DNA of 64,000 nucleotides from Chitinophaga varians. Lineage in GTDB: Bacteria; Bacteroidota; Bacteroidia; Chitinophagales; Chitinophagaceae. The stretch spans positions 558,001 through 622,000 of the forward strand of contig NZ_JABAIA010000003.1 of the NCBI RefSeq assembly GCF_012641275.1, written 5' to 3'. The notes beneath the pieces are model-generated. The model was not told where the DNA came from. It saw only the letters and a program-made list of their open reading frames with translations, and searched no databases. The position numbers and the translations under genes are program-made. The first letter of the stretch is position 1. Every line of letters starts with the position of its first letter. Positions 1-8,116 of this stretch are shown piece by piece.

Positions 1-228
1 TTGACAAATCCATACACCGGTTGCCTGCTGAGCAATGCCTGGCCGAATTATGTGAACAACGGCGCCGCAATGGGCGCTATCACTTACCGGATAGAAAACA
101 GCCGGATCGTATTGCACCGTCCGGATGCACCGCAGGGCCGTGGTGCCGTGATTATCGGCCCTTCCGATATCACCACGCTCACGGGTGTCATTCACCGGGT
201 TGATAACCTGTTATTGCCTAACCCTTAA
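1..228 (+). CDS. Fasciclin (FAS1) domain protein, C-terminal fragment cut by the window edge
   Basis: The frame is open from base 1 to a TAA at 226-228, giving about 75 residues; the TTG at base 1 is just an in-frame codon, not a start. The end of the protein, GVIHRVDNLLLPNP, matches the usual C-terminal close of a FAS1 fold (G-V-I-H-x-[IV]-D-x-[VL]-L). The gene lies 11 bp before another FAS1 lipoprotein and an Oar-like TonB receptor in the same direction, so it is probably part of one surface-protein operon. Family proteins are usually secreted or lipid-anchored adhesion-type domains; the real role here is unknown. Its N-terminus, signal peptide and number of FAS1 repeats lie outside the window. 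Confidence 0.7.
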   Translation: MTNPYTGCLLSNAWPNYVNNGAAMGAITYRIENSRIVLHRPDAPQGRGAVIIGPSDITTLTGVIHRVDNLLLPNP

Positions 229-263
229 ATACAGCCAGTATGATGAAATATTCAGGATTTTTT

Positions 264-1247
264 ATGAAGAGAGGATATTACCTGTTGGCCGGGATACTAG
301 TGCTGGCTGGCTGTTCCAAAGACGACGCCAAACCGGTGGACATCAACATAAAAAGCGGTATCAGCGCCGTCGTGCATAACAACTTCAGTCTTGCGCTGTT
401 TGAATACGCGCTCACAGCCACGCCCTATAGCGACACGCTTAGCGCCGCCGGCCCCTATACGTTATTAGGCCCGTCCAACGATGCCTTCAAAGCGATTGGT
501 TATCCTACAGGCGCTGCTATGATCCGTGCAAGGGACTCTATTACTCCCGGTGTGCCTTATCATATTATCCGCGGACAGGTAAAGCTGGATTCCCTGCCGC
601 TGGCGTTTAACCAGCCTGTCATGACGCTGAACGGGCAACCGCTGTACGTGACCCATTGGGTCAATACCCGCGATACAGCAGTGATAGTGAATGGTATCCG
701 GGTAAGCACCCGGGATAAAACGGCTTCCAACGGACTGGTAAATATCATCGATGGTTTGTTAAGCCCGATTGTCTATACCAACGTACAACAGGCGGTTTCG
801 GGAGATCCTTCCTTGTCTTTTTTTAACGCGGCCCTTATTCAAAGCGGCCTGGCACCGGAATACCAGTCGGGTGGCCCGTATACAGTGTTCGCGCCGGTCA
901 ATTCGGCTTTTACCAATATTGGTATTCCTTCTACCGACAGTATTTACAAGATGGACGCGACAGCGCTGCAAAAGCTGGTCAAAGCACACATCGCCCCGGG
1001 ACGCAGTTTCGTGTACGACTATATCCTCAAGGCAGATGTGACATCCAATACCTATACAGAACAATTGCCGGGCGGCCAGCGGGCCACGATCAGGCTACTG
1101 CCGGACATCACGCGGCCGGGCCGCTTTTCAGGTATCAACATTCAGTTGCAGGGAGCAGGCGGCAACGGTGTGGCCACCCTGCCAAAAAAAGATGTGCTGG
1201 CCGGAAACGGTGTGGTACATAGCATCTCGAGGATCTTAATACAATAA
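264..1247 (+). CDS. Lipoprotein with two fasciclin (FAS1) domains
   Basis: The protein starts MKRGYYLLAGILVLAGCSKDD, a type II signal peptide with lipobox LAGC and Cys17 as the lipidated residue. An upstream in-frame ATG at 240 would add eight residues ahead of the charged n-region, so I prefer 264 (327 aa). Two FAS1 repeats are visible: about residues 30-170, with GPYTLLGPSNDAF, and 173-327, with GPYTVFAPVNSAF and the terminal GNGVVHSISRIL. Such proteins sit on the envelope of Bacteroidota and often accompany TonB receptors. The gene follows another FAS1 gene by 35 bp and precedes the receptor by 4 bp, which supports an operon. No substrate can be named. Confidence 0.82.
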   Translation: MKRGYYLLAGILVLAGCSKDDAKPVDINIKSGISAVVHNNFSLALFEYALTATPYSDTLSAAGPYTLLGPSNDAFKAIGYPTGAAMIRARDSITPGVPYHIIRGQVKLDSLPLAFNQPVMTLNGQPLYVTHWVNTRDTAVIVNGIRVSTRDKTASNGLVNIIDGLLSPIVYTNVQQAVSGDPSLSFFNAALIQSGLAPEYQSGGPYTVFAPVNSAFTNIGIPSTDSIYKMDATALQKLVKAHIAPGRSFVYDYILKADVTSNTYTEQLPGGQRATIRLLPDITRPGRFSGINIQLQGAGGNGVATLPKKDVLAGNGVVHSISRILIQ

Positions 1248-1251
1248 CATT

Positions 1252-4200
1252 ATGCAGCAAAAAATATACTATTGGCTGGTGCTGACCATCCTGTGCCTTG
1301 GCAGGATGCTTACCATCAGCGCTCAACAAACAGATGGCAGCCTCATAGGGCACGTGGCGGACAGCAGCAGGCAGCCGCTGTCCGGCGCCACCGTTGTGGC
1401 ATTACACCAGCCTTCGGGCACAACTTACAGCGCCAGCGCTGATAAGACCGGCAGCTTTTTCCTGCCGGGGCTGCGCATCGGTGGACCATACAAAATCACC
1501 GTCAACATGATTGGCCGTAAAACCGCTACCATGGAACAGGTGACCGTCCGCCTCGGAGAGCCGCAGCAGCTTAATTTTGTGCTGACACCGGTACAGCAAC
1601 AGCTGTCGGAAATAGTGGTGCGCACAGCGCCGGCTACACGAAAAGCCAACGTATATGGTACCGGGCAGAATATCACCCGTACACAACTGAGCAGCATGCC
1701 TACCGTGAACCGCAGCCTGCAGGACATCACACGGCTGGTCCCACAGGGCTCTAAAGACAATAGTTTTGCCGGTACCAATTTCCGCTACAACAACATCACT
1801 ATAGATGGCGCCATCAACAATGATGCGATTGGCTTCAGTCCCTCCGCCGGCGGCATTACCGGCAGCTCCGGCACACCGGGCGCCAGTACCCGCAGCAACG
1901 CCATCTCCCTCGATGCGATAGAAGACATGCAGGTATACCTCGCACCCTATGATGTGAAGATCGGCAACTTCACCGGCGGTAGTATCAATGCTGTCACCCG
2001 CAGCGGTACCAACACCCTCGCCGGCTCGGTTTACCTGTACGGGCGCAATGCCGCCATCACCGGGAAAGACAAGGCCGGCTCGCTCGGCAAAATGAACAAC
2101 GACTTCTATGATTACCAGGCCGGCGTTCGTATAGGCTTTCCCATTATCAAAAACAAACTGTTCTTTTTTACCAACGAAGAAATTACCCGCCGCCAGGACC
2201 CTGCCCAGTTGATGGCCGGTCAGCCCGAGACCGCGCAGATACTCAGCGGGAAAGACGCCGCTGATATCCGCAACTACATGGCAGGGCGCTATGACCAGGA
2301 CTTTGATCCGGGAACGGCCGGCATGTATAACGGAAACGCATACTCAGAGAAATACTTTAACCGGCTCGACTGGAACATCAACGACCATCACCGGCTGTCT
2401 GTGCGCAACAATATTGTCCGTTCCCGTTCGGTGAATATGGACCGGGACCAGATGGACTTCCGTTTCAGCTCCATGGCCTACCGGCAGGTCAACAACCAGT
2501 CGTCTACAGTAGCGGAGCTGAAATCCACTTTCCGCAACGGCTTCTCCAACAGCCTCGTCGTGGGATACACTACCATCCAGGACTTCCGTGATCCCTTGTC
2601 AGACCCGGCGCTGCCACAGGTACAGATCATGGGCCGCACGCCTGGCACCACTATCTATCTGGGTACTGACAGGGAAGCCGCCATCTTCAATATGAAACAA
2701 CGCACCCTTGAAATTACGGACAACCTTACCTGGCACCGGGGCAAGCACACTTTGTTGCTCGGTACGCACAATGAATTGTATCATGTGAGTTATGGCTTCG
2801 TAAACTCGTGGAATGGCCGGGTAGACTATCTCAGCATCGATGATTTCCTGAACAACAAACCATATCGCGTACGAGGCAACTACAATTACAGCAACAACTC
2901 ACGCGAATATATTTTATCGCACCCGGAAGCTGTGTTCGATGTGGACATGCTGAGCGTGTACCTGCAGGATGAAATCCGTGTGAGTGACCGGCTGCGGGTA
3001 ACGCCGGGCCTGCGGGCAGACTACAGCTTTGTGCCGCACAAACAGGCACTGAGCCCGCTGGTCAGCTCCGCCTACACGGATAATTACTTTGGTAACACTT
3101 ACACCTATACGCCGCTGCGGCAGATCACCAATGACTATCTGGGGCAGCTACAGGTTTCCCCGCGCATAGGCTTCAGCTATGACCTGACAGCCGACAGCAA
3201 ATGGGTGCTGCGTGGCGGTGCCGGCCTCTTTACCGGCCGTATCCCGCTGGCATGGCTGGGATATGCCTTCTATAATACCGGCGTTAGCTACGGCGCTTAT
3301 GACCAGAAGGCCGACCAGCAGCCTTTTGCGCCCGGCACTGACCCCCTGAAGCCCGGTCCCAATGGTATCGCGGATTTTATTGCGCAGAACGGCACCGTAG
3401 TGAACAACCCCAATGCCGGGAAAACGCAGGTGGACCTGATCGATAATCATTTTGTGATGCCTAAAGTTTTCCGTGGCAGCCTGGCGGTGGATTACACTGC
3501 TGCATCCGGGTATAAACTGGGACTGGAAGGGTTGTATACCAAAACCATCCATGACGTTTATTTCCAACAGGTGAACATACAGGACAACCCCCGCTACTAT
3601 GGTTTTGACAGCGCGCACCGGATGCCGGTGTACAGCGGTAACACAGATCCGCGTTTTGCCAATGCATATGAGTTGAGCAATACCACTCTGGGATACCAGT
3701 ATTCCATCACAGCCACCGGCAGCAAAAAATTCGATATGGGGCTGAATGTTTCACTGGCTTATACTTACGGCCAGTCGAAAGACGCTTTCAATGGCATTCG
3801 CAACTCGATGGAAAGTAACTGGCAGTTGAACCAGGCCTTAAGCCCGAACAATGCCGGGCTGGCATATTCCAATTTTGATGTCCGTCACCGCATCATTGCT
3901 AATATCGGTTACCAACGGGCATGGAATGAACGGTGGACCACCCGCCTGAACCTCTTCGTGAGCGCGCAGTCCGGCAGTCCGTTTACCTACGGCGTGGTGA
4001 ACAACAGCCTTCAGGGACTGCCGCAGCAGGTGAACCTGGCCTATATCCCACGTGCAGACGAGGCGGTACGTTTCTTCCAGGACTATACCGATGCTGCCGG
4101 TGCTACGGTAACGGCTATACAGCAGGCCGACGCGTTTAACCGCTATATAGATGGCAACAGTTACCTGAGTGGCCGCCGCGGTGATTTTACAGAACGGAAC

Positions 4201-4524
4201 GCCGGTCGTACGCCCTGGAATACCACAGCAGACCTGCACTTTGCGCAGGAGTTCCATTTTGGTAAAAATGATCAGACAGTTACCTTCACCATAGACATTA
4301 TGAACTTCGCTAACCTGCTCAATGCCAATTGGGGACGGATATATTTTTCTCCCAATACCTTCAACTCCACCGCCAGCGTGGGATTGACGCCGGAGCTGTT
4401 CCCCCGTAAGCAGACCATGGGCAATTATCCGGTATTCCGTTTTGCAGATCCGGGCAAGCCTTATTCCATTGACTATTTCAGTTCCCGCGCACAAGGTCAG
4501 TTGGGCGTACGCTATGCTTTCTAA
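1252..4524 (+). CDS. Oar-like TonB-dependent outer-membrane receptor with N-terminal carboxypeptidase-regulatory-like domain
   Basis: This 1090-aa protein has a signal peptide ending near ISAQQ (residue ~26) and a CarboxypepD-regulatory-like beta-sandwich at about 30-105 (GHVADSSRQPLSGATVVALH). A plug-like section follows, with QLSEIVVRTAP resembling a TonB-box region, then GGSINAVTRSGTN, which is typical of the Oar/TonB plug. The rest is a long beta-barrel ending in an aromatic residue (GVRYAF), as in outer-membrane barrels. Unlike SusC, there is no SusD next to it; it follows two FAS1 proteins instead. Oar-type receptors import or secrete across the outer membrane using TonB energy; the cargo is unknown. 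Start ATG at 1252 is 4 bp after the previous stop, so translational coupling is likely. Confidence 0.88.
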   Translation: MQQKIYYWLVLTILCLGRMLTISAQQTDGSLIGHVADSSRQPLSGATVVALHQPSGTTYSASADKTGSFFLPGLRIGGPYKITVNMIGRKTATMEQVTVRLGEPQQLNFVLTPVQQQLSEIVVRTAPATRKANVYGTGQNITRTQLSSMPTVNRSLQDITRLVPQGSKDNSFAGTNFRYNNITIDGAINNDAIGFSPSAGGITGSSGTPGASTRSNAISLDAIEDMQVYLAPYDVKIGNFTGGSINAVTRSGTNTLAGSVYLYGRNAAITGKDKAGSLGKMNNDFYDYQAGVRIGFPIIKNKLFFFTNEEITRRQDPAQLMAGQPETAQILSGKDAADIRNYMAGRYDQDFDPGTAGMYNGNAYSEKYFNRLDWNINDHHRLSVRNNIVRSRSVNMDRDQMDFRFSSMAYRQVNNQSSTVAELKSTFRNGFSNSLVVGYTTIQDFRDPLSDPALPQVQIMGRTPGTTIYLGTDREAAIFNMKQRTLEITDNLTWHRGKHTLLLGTHNELYHVSYGFVNSWNGRVDYLSIDDFLNNKPYRVRGNYNYSNNSREYILSHPEAVFDVDMLSVYLQDEIRVSDRLRVTPGLRADYSFVPHKQALSPLVSSAYTDNYFGNTYTYTPLRQITNDYLGQLQVSPRIGFSYDLTADSKWVLRGGAGLFTGRIPLAWLGYAFYNTGVSYGAYDQKADQQPFAPGTDPLKPGPNGIADFIAQNGTVVNNPNAGKTQVDLIDNHFVMPKVFRGSLAVDYTAASGYKLGLEGLYTKTIHDVYFQQVNIQDNPRYYGFDSAHRMPVYSGNTDPRFANAYELSNTTLGYQYSITATGSKKFDMGLNVSLAYTYGQSKDAFNGIRNSMESNWQLNQALSPNNAGLAYSNFDVRHRIIANIGYQRAWNERWTTRLNLFVSAQSGSPFTYGVVNNSLQGLPQQVNLAYIPRADEAVRFFQDYTDAAGATVTAIQQADAFNRYIDGNSYLSGRRGDFTERNAGRTPWNTTADLHFAQEFHFGKNDQTVTFTIDIMNFANLLNANWGRIYFSPNTFNSTASVGLTPELFPRKQTMGNYPVFRFADPGKPYSIDYFSSRAQGQLGVRYAF

Positions 4525-4650
4525 AACAACAGGCGATAGTGGCAGGAAAACTGACAAATCAATCTTAACGGATATTTATGATAAAATTAATGACGGCGGA
4601 CATCAGGGGTGGGCACAAAAATGCGTATATTTATTCCTATAAACGATACC

Positions 4651-5169
4651 ATGAAACAGTTGCTGTTAACCACCCTGATGTGGCTGTTTTCCCTTACCAC
4701 CTTTGCACAGCAGAAGATGAACCTGGCGAAACTACTGTTTGACGAAGCACCTGCGAAAGTATTGCAGGGCATAGCCAATGTACGGGAAGGGAAGATGTAT
4801 GACCTCACCAATATGATCTCTTATGGCATAGACAGTAAAGGCGCTCTTTTATTTGACCGCTACGCGCCGCCACACATAGAGCTGTTGGCTTACAATGATA
4901 AGGTGGCGGGATTTGCCTTCCGTATTTTGAGCTACTCGGCCCAGCAGGAAATAAAAGATTACCTGGAAGACCATTATGCGCTGAAGCTGGCTGATTCCTC
5001 GCATCTGGGTAAACAATATGGCTATACGGACAGCCAGGTGACGATTAACTTTCAGACGGTGCCGGAAGCAGGATTCAGACAGGGGAGGAACGGTTACCTT
5101 GATGTAAAAACGAAGACGCTCACTAAAGCGATAGCCATACAGGAAGAACGGATTAAAAAGGCGCACTAA
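4651..5169 (+). CDS. Secreted or periplasmic protein of unknown function
   Basis: I place the start at ATG 4651 (172 aa), because MKQLLLTTLMWLFSLTTFAQQ is a clear Sec signal peptide with cleavage after FA-Q. A start at 4609 is open in frame but would put 14 extra residues before it. The mature part is about 150 residues, mixed alpha/beta and rich in charged residues, with no cysteine and no motif I recognise. Its last codons (ERIKKAH) form the left arm of a bidirectional terminator shared with the convergent gene at 5185-6042. It lies 126 bp after the TonB receptor, so it may be a separate unit. Confidence 0.68.
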   Translation: MKQLLLTTLMWLFSLTTFAQQKMNLAKLLFDEAPAKVLQGIANVREGKMYDLTNMISYGIDSKGALLFDRYAPPHIELLAYNDKVAGFAFRILSYSAQQEIKDYLEDHYALKLADSSHLGKQYGYTDSQVTINFQTVPEAGFRQGRNGYLDVKTKTLTKAIAIQEERIKKAH

Positions 5170-5187
5170 CCAGTGCGCCTTTTTTTA
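5155..5187. terminator. Bidirectional intrinsic terminator between convergent genes
   Basis: A 9-bp perfect stem (AGGCGCACT at 5159-5167 with AGTGCGCCT at 5172-5180) has a 4-nt loop. It is flanked by an A-run on the left and a T-run on the right, so it can terminate transcripts from both directions. The stop of the plus gene (5167-5169) falls at the top of the stem and the stop of the minus gene lies at 5185-5187, so both coding ends overlap the element. Confidence 0.88.
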
Positions 5188-6042
5188 TTTGTTCAGGTCG
5201 ATGTATTTATAATGGTAGATAGTGATAGCCTGTGCGGGCGTGTTGGCGGTAACGTTTCTGTACCAGCAGGTATCGGTGTCCGGCAGCTTCTTATCGTTTA
5301 GGGAGCGCCGGTAGGTATATTCCGCGAAAACAGTACCATCGGCTTTGGCGAGTGTAGAGTTGTTTACTTCGTTGGCAGACAGCTGTTGCACATTAGGACT
5401 CGACTGGCGCAGCAGGTGATAGCCGGCCATAGGTCTGGACACGTTGGGGGCATCACTGTAGGTGTGTTTGGTGATACCGGTCAGCTCCAGCGCCAGCGTG
5501 GTGGGATTGGCCCGGAACTCTCTTTCTTCCACTACGTTGTCATTCTGCCATGTATATTCCCATTTTGCATTGTTCCGTTTGTCCTCATGGATATACACTA
5601 CTCTTACAATCTTATTGTTTTCATACACCAGTGAGTCATACCGGCTGTCGGCATAACCCGGCTCAAAGTAGCGGACCAACTGGTTATTGGTGTTGCGGGC
5701 TTCCGCCACAAGTGCTGCACTGGCGGTTTTCCCGCTTTGCAGCGTTAGTTTGGTGATGTTCTTCTGGTCATACACTACCTTGTACAGGCCGTAGTAGCTT
5801 GGTACGGCGCCTTTGAATTCTTCCCGGGAGTTGAATGTTTTGTCGGGATTGTAGGTGATGACCGTGCTGTCTTTGTAAGACGAGACAGTGCCGTCATTGT
5901 TTACGTCCCTGCGGATAATTTCAGACAGGTACCATTCGCCGGTCTTCGGTGTTTCGGGAATAACCGCATCGTCCGACTTGTTGCTGCTACAGCTGGCTGC
6001 CATTATTGCCAATGCGGCCATGCAAAGCCATGTTTTCTTCAT
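5185..6042 (-). CDS. Lipoprotein of unknown function
   Basis: The 285-aa product begins MKKTWLCMAALAIMAASCSSN: a type II signal peptide with lipobox AASC and Cys18 as the anchor, followed by a Ser/Asn/Asp-rich linker. The rest is predicted beta-rich, with many Y/T/N residues and repeated strand-turn patterns (YNPDKTFNSREEF, YENNKIVRVVYIHEDKR). These resemble small Bacteroidota lipoproteins with YD-like beta-hairpins, but I recognise no specific family. It is divergent from the ECF sigma gene at 6262, with a 219-bp AT-rich spacer, and convergent with 4651-5169, sharing its terminator. No function is assigned. Confidence 0.7.
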   Translation of the reverse strand: MKKTWLCMAALAIMAASCSSNKSDDAVIPETPKTGEWYLSEIIRRDVNNDGTVSSYKDSTVITYNPDKTFNSREEFKGAVPSYYGLYKVVYDQKNITKLTLQSGKTASAALVAEARNTNNQLVRYFEPGYADSRYDSLVYENNKIVRVVYIHEDKRNNAKWEYTWQNDNVVEEREFRANPTTLALELTGITKHTYSDAPNVSRPMAGYHLLRQSSPNVQQLSANEVNNSTLAKADGTVFAEYTYRRSLNDKKLPDTDTCWYRNVTANTPAQAITIYHYKYIDLNK

Positions 6043-6157
6043 AGGGATAATTGATTAATTATTATATATTTAAACTGAATGATAGTTAGTGCAATTTAAT
6101 TTATTTTCATTTATATATAAATAGATTTCCCGGAAAGAAAAAAAATATGATTTCTCC

Positions 6158-6190
6158 TTCACCCTTTTTGGGGAGATGAGTGCCTGATAT
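6158..6190 (+). promoter_or_regulatory. Putative ECF-sigma promoter, copy 1 (before the sigma gene)
   Basis: TTCACCCTTT is followed after 13 bp by TGCCTGATAT. The same two boxes with identical 23-bp start-to-start spacing recur at 6887 and 16310, each time just upstream of a gene of the same locus. The site lies about 75 bp before the sigma start, which fits positive autoregulation. Assignment as promoter is inferred from repetition and position. Confidence 0.6.
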
Positions 6191-6264
6191 AAATTATCAT
6201 ATACCAGGACCATAATAACAGGATTGTCGTCAGATTTTATGTGAATCGCAGCTAAAAGGAGATG

Positions 6265-6879
6265 ATGGAAATAAATCCGGATTATTTTTTACTTTGTACG
6301 GCTAACAATGAACGCGCAAAGTGGCTTATGCATCGACCAGGATCAGGAGAGGCTGTTTCCTTTGAGGAACAGTTCAGGCAGCACTATACCTTTTTATGTA
6401 CGGTAGCCTACTATATTGTGGAAGACGAGGATGCGGCCAGGGACGTGGTACAGGACTTTTTCCTTTACTGCTGGCATAAACGCCATATCATCCGGATCAC
6501 ACACGACTTTAAGAGTTATGCCGCCCGTGCGGTCAAAAACGCTTCACTGAATTATCTGCGGAAGTCCGGCAAAACGCAGCTGGAAGAAATTCACGTCATC
6601 GAGGAGTTGACCCGCTATTTCCCGCTGGAAGACAAAGAAGAGGAAGAGCAACGCAACAGGGCGCTGTGGGAGGCGGTTTCCCGTTTGCCGGAACAGCGGC
6701 AGCGTATATTCCTGATGAGCAACCGCGATGGCCTGAAGTATAAAGACATAGCGGCTGTACTGGATATTTCGGTCAATACCGTGAAAACACAGATCAAACT
6801 GGCATTGCAGTTTTTAAGAAAGGAATGCGGATGGATGGCGCGGATGATATCTTTTTTATTTTTTTTATCCCGCTGGTGA
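6265..6879 (+). CDS. FecI-like ECF RNA polymerase sigma factor
   Basis: About 204 aa. Sigma-70 region 2 covers about 32-75 (FEEQFRQHYTFLCTVAYYIV then DAARDVVQDFFLYCW, the core-binding helix). Region 4 covers about 133-187 (LPEQRQRIFLMSNRDGL, KYKDIAAVLDISVNTVKTQ helix-turn-helix). Two ATGs overlap (6262 and 6265). An AAAAGGAG run abuts them, leaving very short spacing to either, so the start is uncertain by one codon. The ~30-residue N-terminal extension is unusual for the family, and the tail is hydrophobic (FLFFLSRW). It is followed by fecR at 6930 and a SusC/SusD pair, the standard order of a cell-surface-signalled uptake locus. Confidence 0.9.
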   Translation: MEINPDYFLLCTANNERAKWLMHRPGSGEAVSFEEQFRQHYTFLCTVAYYIVEDEDAARDVVQDFFLYCWHKRHIIRITHDFKSYAARAVKNASLNYLRKSGKTQLEEIHVIEELTRYFPLEDKEEEEQRNRALWEAVSRLPEQRQRIFLMSNRDGLKYKDIAAVLDISVNTVKTQIKLALQFLRKECGWMARMISFLFFLSRW

Positions 6880-6886
6880 AAATGCC

Positions 6887-6919
6887 TTCACCCTTTTTTA
6901 CACTTTGATTGCCTTAATG
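6887..6919 (+). promoter_or_regulatory. Putative ECF-sigma promoter, copy 2 (before fecR)
   Basis: TTCACCCTTT, 13 bp, then TGCCTTAATG. It starts 8 bp after the sigma stop and ends 10 bp before the fecR ATG, so a transcript from it would have a very short leader. Both boxes match copies 1 and 3 in the first five to ten bases. Confidence 0.58.
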
Positions 6920-6929
6920 ATAACCGGAT

Positions 6930-8042
6930 ATGAATTTAGATAACAACGAGCACGATATAGACTGGGACAAGCTGATGGAACGGCTGGAAGAAGGTCAGCT
7001 GTCTTCCGGCATGACGGAGGCTGAACTGAAAGCGATGGCAGCAGCCAGGGAAATGCAGGCCAGGCTGAAAGCCGGCAGCTTTTCCGCGGACGACGGCTGG
7101 CAGCGGTTTACCGGGGCAAGGGCTCAACAAAAAGGGCGTATACGCGTACTGGTGAGAACAGCGTTGGCCGCAGCGGTCGTATTGGCCGCAGGTGCCGCCT
7201 GGTGGACGTTCCGGGCCCAACGGCCGGTCGTACAGCTGGCCAATGCCCAACCGGCAGAAAAAGTGATGCTGCGCCTGTCCGGCGGCCGCACGGTCACCCT
7301 CGGACAAGACACGCAACTGATACAAAACAACCCGATTGCCCGTATAAAAGCCCATACAGACCATCTCGAGTATGCAGCCGGCAGCGGCCAGGAACAGGTA
7401 ACGGTCATGGACACACTGGACGTGCCCAGAGGCCGGCAGTTCTCGCTCCGGCTGGCAGATGGCACACAGGTATGGCTGAACGCCGCTTCCCGCCTGATAT
7501 TTCCGGCCGCCTTCCACGGCGCCGCCAGGGAAGTGACGGTAGAAGGAGAGGCTTTCTTTGAAGTGGCCCGACAAGCGTCACAACCCTTTGTCGTTCACGC
7601 CGGCAAAACAGCGATGAAAGTGCTGGGCACCGGCTTTAACGTCAACGCCTATGGGCAGGAGCTGATCACCACGCTGGCCACCGGCAAACTGCTCGTAACA
7701 GCAGGGCAGGAGCAGGTGGTGCTGCAACCGGACGAGCAGGCCATATTAAATAACACAACAGGTTCCCTGCGGAAACAACCGGTGGAAGCACATCTTTTTA
7801 CTGCCTGGAAAGAGGGCGACCTGTTCTTTGAAGACGCGCCCCTGCAGGACATTACTGTCAGCCTGGCCCGCAGCTACGACTACAACTTTATATTTGACGA
7901 TACCGACCTTAAGAAGATGAGTTTTACCATAGATATACGCCGCCCTGCGGCATTGCAGGATGTACTCAACCAAATCACGAAAAGTATGCACACGGTCCGT
8001 TTTGAAGTAGATGGCCGTACGGTGCATGTGAAAAAACAATAG
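6930..8042 (+). CDS. FecR-family anti-sigma / sigma regulator
   Basis: 370 aa. A cytoplasmic N-terminal part (1-70) with a WDKLMERLEEGQLS anti-sigma-like helix is followed by one transmembrane helix at about 73-92. A periplasmic FecR domain spans about 165-262 (DVPRGRQFSLRLADGTQVWL ... GTGFNVNAY), and a C-terminal DUF4974-type domain spans about 298-368 (FEDAPLQDITVSLARSYDY). In this family the periplasmic part senses the loaded outer-membrane receptor and the cytoplasmic part controls the ECF sigma factor. Here the partners are expected to be the sigma gene at 6265 and the SusC at 8117. It has its own copy of the locus promoter motif just upstream. Confidence 0.92.
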   Translation: MNLDNNEHDIDWDKLMERLEEGQLSSGMTEAELKAMAAAREMQARLKAGSFSADDGWQRFTGARAQQKGRIRVLVRTALAAAVVLAAGAAWWTFRAQRPVVQLANAQPAEKVMLRLSGGRTVTLGQDTQLIQNNPIARIKAHTDHLEYAAGSGQEQVTVMDTLDVPRGRQFSLRLADGTQVWLNAASRLIFPAAFHGAAREVTVEGEAFFEVARQASQPFVVHAGKTAMKVLGTGFNVNAYGQELITTLATGKLLVTAGQEQVVLQPDEQAILNNTTGSLRKQPVEAHLFTAWKEGDLFFEDAPLQDITVSLARSYDYNFIFDDTDLKKMSFTIDIRRPAALQDVLNQITKSMHTVRFEVDGRTVHVKKQ

Positions 8043-8116
8043 TGCAACACCAGCCATTAAAAATGGATGTTTAGCGGCCAGCCGGTTGCTTCCTTAAACT
8101 TTAATATCAGACCAAC

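Noticed and set aside
6936..7574. 212-codon minus-strand ORF opposite fecR
   Set aside because: The sense frame is a full FecR with transmembrane and DUF4974 parts; the antisense product is cysteine- and proline-rich with no family pattern.
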